Shown one piece after another: positions 51,912 to 60,984 of a stretch of DNA of 64,000 bases; position 1 is the stretch's first letter; each line of letters begins with the position of its first letter. The notes below the pieces were generated by a model, which searched no databases, was not told where the DNA came from, and saw only the letters and a list, made by a program, of their open reading frames with translations. The stretch spans positions 30,710,338-30,774,337 of the forward strand of contig CM060199.1 in assembly GCA_030562195.1 (NCBI GenBank), read 5' to 3'. Origin of the DNA: Nipponacmea schrenckii. Taxonomy: Eukaryota > Mollusca > Gastropoda > Lottiidae. The translations under genes were made by a program, and so were the position numbers.

Positions 51912-52048
51912 TTTATGTGTGAATGCAAGGGATCCATATTGTGGTTGGAACAGTAGAATTAATCAGTGTACAGGTCCACCTGGTGGCAATCCACATGTTG
52001 ATTATTGGATTCAACATATAGAATCCTGTCCTATTTTAAACTATCCAG
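51912..52048 (+). CDS. Sema5: Sema5 exon 13: PSI domain
   Basis: It contains D-L-C-V-N-A-R-D-P-Y-C-G-W-N followed by Cys, the PSI hallmark (CxxARDPYCGWD), then a linker ending in E-S-C-P. The PSI (plexin-semaphorin-integrin) domain positions the Sema propeller. Acceptor CTCTTTCAG, donor CCAG|GTTAGA. Phase 2 in, phase 1 out; phase 1 is then used by every TSR exon, so these modules are symmetrical. Confidence 0.95.
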
Positions 52049-52179
52049 GTTAGATTTTCTCTTGTTTTCAATGTGGACATATAATGTTATCTCTTATTCT
52101 TGAAACAGTGAACCTATACCATACATAAGAGCATACTCTAAGATTATCTTAAACATTTGAAAGACAAATAAGAAATCTT

Positions 52180-52350
52180 AACAAGCAACATTCTGGAGGA
52201 TCCTGTCTAGATGCTGGTCTTTGGCTGAACCTCTTTGCATTCATATTTCTCATGTTGCTAGTACCAATTTACAGTTTGGAACAGTTTGAAAAAAAAAATA
52301 ATTCAAGGTATCAATGGGTGACAGAGATTAGAACTTGTGACCACATTTTC
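52180..52350 (-). mobile_element. Old SINE fragment in intron 13
   Basis: On the minus strand it reads a degraded version of the SINE body (GAGGTTCAGCCAAAGACCAGC, AAACTGTAAATTGGTACTAG) with a remnant of the B-box area. It is older than the 38.6- and 41.3-kb copies, with many substitutions. It is noncoding within the 416-bp intron 13. Confidence 0.6.
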
Positions 52351-52464
52351 TTCAAAGGAAGTATAATCAATATTTTAAGCAACTGTTGCTGCAATGCAAC
52401 AACCTTCCTAAAAATTTATAGATGCCAATAATCTGTTATGGAAAGAAATATGTTGTATTTACAG

Positions 52465-52632
52465 TAAATGGTAATTGGAGTGAGTGGGGAGATTGGCAGG
52501 TGTGTCAACAAGTCAATACAGATAAAGATGATGATGATTGTATGTGTAGATCTAGATATTGTAATAAACCTGAACCATTATTTGGTGGTCGACCATGTCG
52601 TGGACCAAATGTTGAGGTCACTAACTGTACAG
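52465..52632 (+). CDS. Sema5: Sema5 exon 14: thrombospondin repeat 1
   Basis: A one-exon TSR (phase 1/1) starting V-N-G-N-W-S-E-W-G-D-W-Q-V-C. The W-x-x-W spacing is the C-mannosylation pattern. It continues with an acidic insertion (D-K-D-D-D-D), C-M-C-R-S-R-Y-C, F-G-G-R-P-C-R-G and N-C-T. It corresponds to the first, atypical TSR of SEMA5A ('SPWTPC...CLCRTRSC'). Like that repeat it lacks the usual CSxTCG fucosylation site. Acceptor ATTTACAG, donor ACAG|GTAATA. Confidence 0.93.
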
Positions 52633-53151
52633 GTAATAAGACATAAATTGTTAAATTTTAGTTGTACATAACTCCCAGAATTAAATAGCATTTTACAAAA
52701 TTATAATCCAATCATAGTATGTCTAACATTAAATGATCTATAAATGCATTGTTCTCTTTTTCAAAATACAAATATGTCTCAAATAAGTGCTTATTGTGAA
52801 AAATTGTTTCGTGTAGGCCTATCACAGAAATTAGCTGTACCCGTAAAGGAGATTTGAAGCAAACAGCATTAATTCCAATCAACAGCCTATTTATTCTGAT
52901 AAGAGCGTATTAATTCTTTGTATCATTAGTATGTATGTTAATTAGGTCACCAAGCTATCAATAATAATATGTGGCGAATAAACAAATGAAATCTGAGTGA
53001 TCATGAGACACTCTCGCTAATCAAACATTATTTCACGGACCCGATGGATGTCAGATTACCCAGGGTACACTATAGTTGTAATTTAACATCCAAATCAAAT
53101 GCAATTTTATTTAATTATGATATCATCTTGAATTGTTTCTTTAATAATTAG

Positions 53152-53325
53152 TCCATGGTCAGTGGACTGAGTGGTCATCATGGTCAAGTTGTTCCAAAAC
53201 TTGTGGCTTTGCTGTCAAATACAGAACCAGACATTGTGGTAATCCTGCACCAAGGTATGGAGGAAGAATCTGTATAGGTGATAACACTAAGTCAGAATAT
53301 TGTGAAAATTTAGAACCTTGTCCAG
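53152..53325 (+). CDS. Sema5: Sema5 exon 15: thrombospondin repeat 2
   Basis: A canonical TSR encoded by one phase-1/1 exon: G-Q-W-T-E-W-S-S-W-S-S-C-S-K-T-C-G, then K-Y-R-T-R-H-C-G-N-P-A-P-R-Y-G-G-R-I-C and closing cysteines ending P-C-P. It has the tryptophan ladder (C-mannosylation) and the CSKTCG O-fucosylation motif. TSRs of Sema5 bind heparan and chondroitin sulphate proteoglycans. Acceptor AATAATTAG, donor CCAG|GTAGGC. Confidence 0.95.
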
Positions 53326-53584
53326 GTAGGCAGTAGAAATTTGGTCTGTTGTTGAACTGTATTATAGTTGTTAAAATAGAGACATGGGCCAGTGATGAGA
53401 CTAGTAAAACTCATTGATGCCCTTTGATGCCATGGACTTAAGTTGATCCAGTCTAATCAATCTGGCATTTTTTATCAAAAAGAAACACAAATGACATGCC
53501 TCCGAGCCATTGTCTTAACGTCTTGGCAACCAAGCAACAGTAGCACTTTCACTGAGGTCCACCATGAAGAGCCTCAATCCACCA

Positions 53585-53700
53585 TAGGGCATAAATAGAA
53601 GGAATGTGGCCCAGTAGCGACAGTCTCCCTGAAGAGTACAAATTGTACGAAACGCGTTGGAGCGAAACAAGGATTTTCTAAAGAGGAAGTCTCCTTAACC
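53585..53700 (+). repeat. Hammerhead-like motif of Penelope-type repeat
   Basis: In intron 15 the stretch contains CTGAAGA (53629-53635), a hairpin of GTAC/GTAC arms (53636-53648), GAAA (53649-53652) and a short CGC/GCG stem (53653-53664). This is the order of a type I hammerhead ribozyme core (CUGANGA, stem II, GAAA, stem III), a signature found in Penelope-like retroelements. The nucleotides after stem III are AA rather than the required UH, so the cleavage site is not intact and it may be a relic or coincidence. Confidence 0.4.
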
Positions 53701-53984
53701 CTTTAATATGTAGCCTATTGTAGTTGTGTTTAAAAAAAATAGTGATTTGTGATTATTGATAAAATTGGAAGTAGGGATACATGATTATCAATCTTTATCA
53801 TTCTATTACAATTTACCGACACTTAATCAATTGCATTCCCCCCTTCCCCTACTATAAATATTTGTGAATTTCATTTACATGTCAACTACTGCATTCATAT
53901 ATTGAAAGTAAGAGCCTTTGGTTATGCTAAAAAGATGCGTTCTTTACATAAAATGTGATGGTATTTGTCCTTTTTAATTTTTAG

Positions 53985-54164
53985 TTCCACCAAGACATGG
54001 TAAATGGTCAGTTTGGAGTGGCTGGAGTGCCTGTACTGCCAATTGTAATGGAGGGATACAGAATAGACGCAGGTTATGTAATGATCCTCAGCCAGCTCAA
54101 GGTGGTACACCATGTATTGGTGATAAACAAGATTGGAGGATGTGTAACTCTCAGACTTGTGAAG
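53985..54164 (+). CDS. Sema5: Sema5 exon 16: thrombospondin repeat 3
   Basis: A TSR with G-K-W-S-V-W-S-G-W-S-A-C-T-A-N-C-N-G-G, R-R-R-L-C-N-D-P and G-T-P-C-I-G followed by C-N-S-Q-T-C-E. The tryptophan ladder is intact but the Cys pair reads C-T-A-N-C-N rather than CSxTCG, so the fucosylation site is absent, as in the third repeat of SEMA5A (CTAQCGGG). Acceptor ATTTTTAG, donor GAAG|GTAAGA; phase 1 both sides. Confidence 0.94.
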
Positions 54165-54339
54165 GTAAGATAAAGCTATAAATCTTACAATAACAATACT
54201 TGCCTCACTATCTGCTTAAATCAACTTCCCCCACAACAATCTACAAGATTAAGTTAATGTTGTACAGCCTTTTCTACATACACCTTATAAAATGGTTCAT
54301 ACTGCCAATTTAACAAATGGTTTGCTTTGTTTCTTTCAG

Positions 54340-54683
54340 AGCATTCTAAAGTGACTAAATGGACACCTTGGATTAAAACCAATATAACTGCAGCCGGTCA
54401 TCTTGAACAAAGATTTCGTTTCAGTTGTCGAGCTCCAGTACTGGACAAAAACATGATCAAATCAGACTTTGCAAAAAGTCAAACCCGAGTGTGCTTTGAT
54501 GGCAAAAATGATTGCTTGAAACCTCGTGATTTTAAAGACACCATATCACCGATAGACACATACTCATCAGTGCATCGTGTGTTTAAAAAATACTGTCGTT
54601 TCCGTCGGAAACTGTTCAAAAAGTACTGTAATTGTAGAACGCTAGGGGTGTTCCTGGTCTGTCAAAAATGTGGATATGGATGA
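54340..54683 (+). CDS. Sema5: Sema5 exon 17: TSR4-like module, end uncertain
   Basis: It opens with T-K-W-T-P-W-I-K-T-N-I and E-Q-R-F-R-F-S-C-R-A-P, matching the degenerate fourth module of SEMA5A ('TPWTPWTPVNISDNGGHYEQRFRYTCKA'). A Cys pair and D-T-Y-S-S-V-H follow, comparable with 'GRYSAHT' there. The frame stays open to TGA at 54681, giving a basic Cys-rich tail (F-K-K-Y-C repeated). Donor candidates are C|GTGTGT at 54577 (phase 1, like the other TSR exons) and a strong ATG|GTAAGA at 54699, which lies after the stop. Start is firm, end is not. Confidence 0.85.
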
Positions 54684-54752
54684 CTGACGCTTGTTATGGT
54701 AAGAAACTATACTGAGATTACGCTATACTACAATGATGGTAAAAGACGTGGC

Positions 54753-54810
54753 GGGTTCCGAGTTCGTGCTCGACTCTTGCGAAGGAGACACAGTCCCAGA
54801 ACTCGGACCC
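54753..54810 (+). other. GC-rich hairpin downstream of exon 17
   Basis: Arms TCCGAGTTC (54757-54765) and GAACTCGGA (54799-54807) are perfect inverted copies. Beyond a bulged T they extend by GGG/CCC to about 12 bp. The 33-nt loop between is also GC-richer than the surroundings and one frame is open across it. It might be a structured 3'UTR element, an unrecognised exon or a repeat fragment. No ORF or known RNA family is recognised. Confidence 0.5.
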
Positions 54811-55127
54811 ATCTTTCAGGGTAATCAAAATAGTTAATTGTTTCAATACTGGATCTACTTAATTACAATATATATTATTTTTTCGTAACTTGATCCATTT
54901 TTAATTTCAATAAGTGTTACAAATTACAGTTTTGCTAATGTGCCTGTATCAGTTTCAGTCTTCATGCTGATTTTATACAGGTTTGTGTATCTTATTCAGT
55001 GGAAACTAAAAACTATGTATTCCAGAAAATTCTTAAAAATATTTGTTTATATTTAGTTTTTAAATCAAAGTCTATTTGAAATGATATGCTCAAAGGGCCA
55101 TCTTACAAATTATGCCTGTGTTAGATA

Positions 55128-55385
55128 TAAGCATAGTTGTGAGATATATCATAGCTGTGAGATATCAACATAGTTGAATTGTGATATATCATAGCAGTGA
55201 GATATATATCATGGCAATGATATATATATATATATAGCTGTGACTTGTGATATATCATATTAATGAGAATCAAACATAGTTGTGATATATCATAGCAGTG
55301 AGATATAAACATAGCTGTGAGATATCAACAGGGTTGTGAGATGTCAACATAGTTTTGATATCAACATAGCTCTGAGAACAGAATT
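55128..55385. repeat. AT-rich degenerate tandem array
   Basis: Short units of GATATATCATAGCNGTGA and GATATCAACATAG alternate, roughly 25-30 bp each, with strong drift. The region has no coding content. It ends just upstream of two AATAAA motifs. Confidence 0.85.
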
Positions 55386-55419
55386 AGCAAAAAATTTAAA
55401 TAAGTAGATCCAGAAATGA

Positions 55420-55439
55420 AATAAATTTTGTGTAATAAA
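55420..55439 (+). terminator. Candidate polyadenylation signals
   Basis: Two AATAAA hexamers occur at 55420-55425 and 55434-55439, about 740 nt after the exon 17 stop. They would serve a short Sema5 transcript if exon 17 is terminal. AATAAA is common by chance in AT-rich DNA, so this is weak. Confidence 0.3.
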
Positions 55440-57285
55440 ATTGTTAATAAACTAATTTATCATTTACTAAAACTATAATCAAATGACTAAGTAAAAAATT
55501 TTAATTCTAAGGCAATATCATTTTATTTTAATAAATCTGATCTGAAAAATGGAAATTAAGAAATATCACATTTGGCTTCAATGAAACATCAGAATCTCAG
55601 ATTTTTTTTTATGGAAATTTGAATGATGCAAATAGAAATGCTATTAGTGGACAGAAAGACTTTTCTTAACAATTATTTTATTTTATTATGAACAAAGTTC
55701 TTGTTTAGAAATTTGAGCAGTTTGATAATATAAGTATACATATACCAATATGATAATAAACCTGGTTGAGAATACATACTTTTGAATATATGGTAACTGG
55801 TGTTATATACCTTAAAATTTAAAAATTATTGATATAATACATGTTACTCTTGTTTGGAATTTTGAAAATACCAAAATTTTAAATTATCTATGTATGCACC
55901 ATTGCCTAGCTCTAGTCTCTCTGGCCAAATTTCTAAGCATATGAACTTTTTGATTCATTATATTTTCTTACCATAAGTGAAAGAGTATTAAAGAGAATTT
56001 TATTTAATTTTCTTAAGTGATATAATTGTCTCTTGATTACTTTACTTGCTCTAGAGCCAAGATTTAAGTTGTCTATACCACTTTTCAGAATGAACATCTG
56101 ACATTCAGTTCCTCTTCAATACAATATAAAACTGTTGACAATGCTGGGTCAGCATTTCCTATGAGTGTATTTTCTAGGCTTGGACATCAATCTACAGTAT
56201 GCTTTCATGCTAATTTCGATATTGAACTGTAGGAACTGTATGCAAGATATCAATCTGAAAAGTGATTTAGATTACTAAAATTAGGTTGAGTTGGTAAAGC
56301 AAATGTTAGACAATATCCTTTTATTATAATGAATTATCATTGATATTTTGGAATGTTCTATGTAAATTATTTGAGAATAAGCAAAATTTTCCAAGAAAAT
56401 CTGTACACATTGTTGAAAATGAAATTATTATGTATGCCTACTTTAATTATTGTTCACATTATATTAGCATGCTCTCTTTCTCTGCTACATTATAAATGAG
56501 ATGGATTTTCAAGTTACTTTAGCTTGTTTTACTGGTCAATGATATTTGCAACTCTTTCAGGATCCTGCATTTTAAAAGAAATCCATTTCTTGAATTAGTT
56601 TTTTGTTTACAATTCCCTCATTGGATTTGGTTTGGAATTGCAGAAATGTTAAGTGTACATTGGAATAACATAGTCAGAAAAAATTGTTTTGTCTAATATT
56701 GTATTGTAGCTCAATGTATGCTTTATAAAAAAGGAAGAAAACACTTTGTTTATTTAAATTTTTGCACCAAAATTGATTTTAAGATGACCACCTTTGGAAT
56801 TATAAGTAATTATTTAAGCATTTAGTTTTGATATAAATTTACATCTGTTTAGTATTTTACCCACCAAAGTCATGTGTAATCTTCCAGTTTATCAGCTTGT
56901 CTTCCTGTTTGACAAATATTATTGATTGTTTTGCAAAGCATCTTTCAAATCATTCTCAGTTCATTAGCAGTTCATAATATTCATAACTCTTTGAACAAGG
57001 AGTATGTATGTCAGAAGTACATAGCCACAAATAGGCCTAGTCTGGATTCCAGACAAATTTTCAAATGGGTAAAACCCAAAAATCCAAAGGATGGGTAATT
57101 ACTTCGGTCATACGTCGCTGAGTATAAAAATGAAGTGAACGATGCTTATGTTTGGTATTGGTCATTTTCTGCTGTGGAATATATGTTGTGGAAGGTAGAA
57201 TGAGTGCTAATGTTTTTGGAGTAAAGAAGCTTTTGTATATTACATGTACATGTACTCTCAGTTAATGCTACTTATTTTGATGAAA

Positions 57286-57320
57286 ACATTTGCATAGTTC
57301 AGAAAACATTTGCATAGTTC
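57286..57320 (+). promoter_or_regulatory. Directly repeated ATTTGCAT octamer
   Basis: A 20-bp segment is duplicated head to tail, placing two perfect ATTTGCAT octamers (57288-57295 and 57308-57315), the POU-domain factor site, exactly 20 bp apart, that is, two helical turns. Functional relevance is inference. Confidence 0.4.
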
Positions 57321-59093
57321 ATTTACTCCAATTATTATAGATCTGACATAATTCTTTAGATCTTTTAATGGTGAAGTACACCCCAGAAAATTTTAGCCAT
57401 ATTTGAGTTTGATTGGCAATATTCTTTGAAAAATCCAAAATGCGCAGAGATCATTTTAGCATAGCTATTGAAAATATAAGAAAACGCAAAAATCTGCTTT
57501 GTTCATATGCTTTTTGAAGCCTTGTTTATGAAGTGCTTTTGTTGTGTGAACCTCAAAGTGATCATTTTAAAATGCATAATAAGGCATTAAAGTATTTAAT
57601 AGAGCAGAATTAAATCTCGAAATTTTATTTATAATAATTTCAGTCACTTTATTTATCCACCATAATCTTGATGTATTTTTTGACAAATATGGTACCAAAT
57701 CTCAATTTTTTACTATACATTTGTTCCAGTGCCATCTGTGTTTTATATCATAACCTGAAACAACTCAGTGTTATACATCCTACTTTGCTGCACTCCTGCC
57801 TTTATTGTTGATATATTGTCACATTTCACTTGTTCAGTTCATAAGACAGATGGTTTAAAAATTGTGGGTAACTTAGCCAGAATTTCCATTAAGTGACATC
57901 TTATGAATGAAGATTTTCTCAATAAAGTAACATTTTGACCGATAAGAAAGTTGGTTCACATTACTAAAAACTTTGGTTGTAAGAAAGAGGACATGGAAGC
58001 TTCACTATATCCACCGATTTCTTCACCTTAGATATTGTACTAATGTAATCCAACAATTACACAAACTGTTATTCTATTGGATATATCAAATTGAGTATTT
58101 GATTAGCATCCCAGAAAATAGAGAATGGCTGGCTGAATCAAGGCACACACACTTTACGCTTCATGACTCCAGTAGCATATTATCATAGAGTAATGTGTGA
58201 TAATAAAGAACACTATTTATCCCTTCAATGATATTATTTTGTATATTTTTTTTAACCCATCTGATTAAAATAGTTTTCCAAGTCCAATTTTGTGATCAAG
58301 TTGAAATCACAATTTGATCAAGATATAATTATTTTATGTTCTTGTCAAAATCTTGAGCTGAAATCTCATAATAAATGCTTTTTGTTTAAGTTCAATGACA
58401 GATCGTATTACTATCATCTAAATAAGGTTTTAATATTGTACTAGAAAATATATGATAAGGCATAAAAAATTGTATGATTTGAAGATGGACTTGTTGAAAG
58501 ATCCTGTTCAAATCATAAGATAAGTTTAACTCATGACATGATTACTTTCGTATCATAATAATCATATGATCAAGTTTTATCAAATGCCAATTAATAAAGG
58601 CTATAAGTTTCTATTGAAGCCAATTTTGGAAAAAAAAACTATACGAAGCTGTATTTTAATCAGATTGGGCCTTAGGAAATAAACACATTTCTCGCCATAT
58701 TTCATGTAATATAGTCCCCCTCCTATATTTATTTAGCCTATTATAAACCATTTTGATTCAACTATCGCATTTCATTTGTTTTAAGTTTGTATAAATTATT
58801 AAAATGTTGACATCCTTGACAGTGTTATAATTCTCGGGACAAAATATATGGTCTTTACTGTATTCTATGAAAAAGTAATTGGTAATATGCAAGCCAGTCA
58901 GATGTATTGTGTTAGTAAAAGATAAAACAGCGAGGTTATGCTTGGATTTGTAAAACCGAGATGGAAGAGAGTTGACCGATTGCGAAACCTAAGGGTGCTC
59001 TCCTGAAGGTATTACAGCTCCAGATTTTTTGACTTCGAGGTTCCAAATAGGAGTGTCTTATCAAACTTTTAAACCACCAACAGTGTTTCTTGG

Positions 59094-59140
59094 GAAGAAT
59101 AGGACGTAAAACTCCATTCGCTTCATTTTTTCATTTGACC
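59094..59140 (+). mobile_element. Fragment of second SINE-like family
   Basis: The GGAAGAATAGGACGTAAAAC sequence followed by TCCATTC and a T-rich run matches the end of the repeats at 43.2 and 23.65 kb. Only the 3' end is identified. Confidence 0.5.
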
Positions 59141-59613
59141 CCAAACATAACCTGCTTTGGTAATGTCTGACTCATGCCTGACTTGATCTTATAACATTTT
59201 GCCATTTCACAATAATTGTGAAACCGGGGTAAATCCAATTCCGATTCTTCCTAGTAATGATTTACGAAAAATATCAGAAAAAAAGAAAATTGTCGTATTT
59301 TGAATAACACCTCATACGAAATTAGACTGTTCGTGTTCATATTTGACTGGTCCTCGGCGGAGATGATGACACATATCTTGTTCAAACACACTTGCATCTT
59401 TACTCACCTACCCTCTGCCCCAAATTTGCCAATAGTTATAACAAAAGAAAACACAAAAGACATGCATTTTTAATTTCGCTTTTGGCGTGTGGGATAAATA
59501 TACAGTGAATAGACCATGAAGCATTCGTCATTCTGTCTATCATGAAAAGCACGTGCGCCTTTTGATTGTCGTATAGCGATCAGTTGATCACTGTATTGAT
59601 AAAAAAAAACAAG

Positions 59614-59832
59614 ATGTCGATTTATCTTATTCACCCAATATTTATATTGATGGAGATCATCATATTGGAAGTAAGTCCTTTCTCTGTTTTCATTTCTACT
59701 CTAATTATCTCAAAATATTATTTACCTTTTTGGATTCTGGCATTGTTTGTAGTCGGATATTGGTCCTTCATAATGTCCTTCATATTTACGGCCTTATCTT
59801 CTAAACAAACTGGAAAACCAATATTTTTGTGA
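59614..59832 (+). CDS. Possible small membrane protein (72 aa)
   Basis: An ATG-initiated frame of 72 codons with about two or three hydrophobic segments, including I-S-T-L-I-I and F-W-I-L-A-L-F-V-V-G-Y. A TATA-like GGATAAATATAC lies about 120 bp upstream. An internal GTAAGT after residue 19 could be a splice donor, so it may be part of a first exon or nothing. I do not recognise a family. Length and lack of neighbours make this a low-confidence call. Confidence 0.2.
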   Translation: MSIYLIHPIFILMEIIILEVSPFSVFISTLIISKYYLPFWILALFVVGYWSFIMSFIFTALSSKQTGKPIFL

Positions 59833-60984
59833 ATTTTTCTTCGTCCGGTAGGATTTTGCCTTAGGTGAAATGGGTGTTACATAAAGGGTCACTGCGTCTT
59901 GGAAAATAACATAAATTTAAAAAAAATATTTTCAAGTGTTTTTCGAAAACTATGGCAAATAATGGTCATAAAGAATATTTATAGATAATGGTCAAGAAAA
60001 CTAGTTTCCCGTTGAAAACAGGCCATTGAATAACTATTTTGCTATTCGATGGGCGGGGCCAAAGGGTACACAAGACCAAAATTCATCTAAAAAGAAAACA
60101 AATTTGAAATTTATATTTTTCATATTAGGTATAGGATAAATAGGTTATCCAATGGCTAACTCTTGTGCTTGTGATATTTTCATAAAAACCATATCCACTC
60201 GTAGCCAAAGGATAACCTCTATATATCATACTAACTTTATCTGACACAAAACATTTTGTACATATCTACAAAATTACAATTTTTCAAATTTTTGACGGTT
60301 AGTTCTTGACTGTTTTGTGATTATTGGGAGGGTCAGAATATTTCATATTGAAAATCTTTAACGAACGAGCAGATTCAGGTCTCTGTAATTCTTATGATAA
60401 CCTTTGTAGAACAGACGTGGTTTTTGTATACATGTACACATGGACATTCATGCATAGTCCAAATAAAATAATAAAAAAATTGAGGTCACCTTTATATGTT
60501 GTAAACTATTCCGATTTATTGTTTTTTCTATGCTCTAATGAGGATTATGTATTGGAAATCATGTCATCATCATAAGATAATCTTGGAACTGAGTCAATTA
60601 AAGGCGTCAACTGTTAGAAACGTACACAGCAGGAAACCTGTTTGAAGTGCTACAGAATTGAAGTGATGTTTAAAGAAACACCAATTCGAAGAGGAGTGTA
60701 AACAAATAAAGATAAGGAAACAGATTAACAAGTTAAACAAAAGAATTAATGGAAAATATTTATAATAGAACAAAAATAATATTCAGATTCAGAAAATTTG
60801 ATTCGTTGATTGTCAACTACGCACTAACGTATCCCATTAAATCAAACAATTTTATGACCGGGTTATAAACATTAACTATAAAAACAAATATTATTAACAA
60901 GTCAATGTATAATTTCATCGGCTGATAGGGCCATTTGACTTATTTCAATTTAAAGTCTATGAAAAATTATCCATGTTCATAGGT

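Larger units (their letters stand above)
32604..54683 (+). other. Sema5: Class 5 semaphorin gene (17 coding exons)
   Basis: This span is the whole recognisable gene. Joining 17 exons with GT-AG introns gives an open frame of 828 codons with matching phases at every junction. Domain order: signal peptide (about 1-25), Sema domain (about 45-490), PSI domain (about 492-530), TSR1 (541-596), TSR2 (597-654), TSR3 (655-714), and a degenerate TSR-like module (715 onward). This is the class 5 order, the only semaphorins with TSRs after PSI. Vertebrate SEMA5A/B add three TSRs, a membrane helix and a short tail, which I do not find here. Known role of the family: guidance ligand or receptor for growing axons and migrating cells, acting through plexins and proteoglycans. 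Two introns are large (5.5 kb after exon 1, 6.3 kb after exon 3). Family assignment is firm; the 5' and 3' ends are not. Confidence 0.93.
55440..60984. other. AT-rich noncoding stretch
   Basis: Most of this holds nothing recognisable. Exceptions are a duplicated ATTTGCAT octamer (57.29 kb), a second-family SINE end (59.09-59.14 kb), a weak hydrophobic ORF (59.6 kb) and a GC box GGGCGGGGC at about 60.05 kb. I searched for further TSR exons by looking for tryptophan-ladder codons and saw none. Confidence 0.6.

Noticed and set aside
52468..52671. 67-codon ORF overlapping exon 14
   Set aside because: A shifted-frame shadow of the TSR1 exon.
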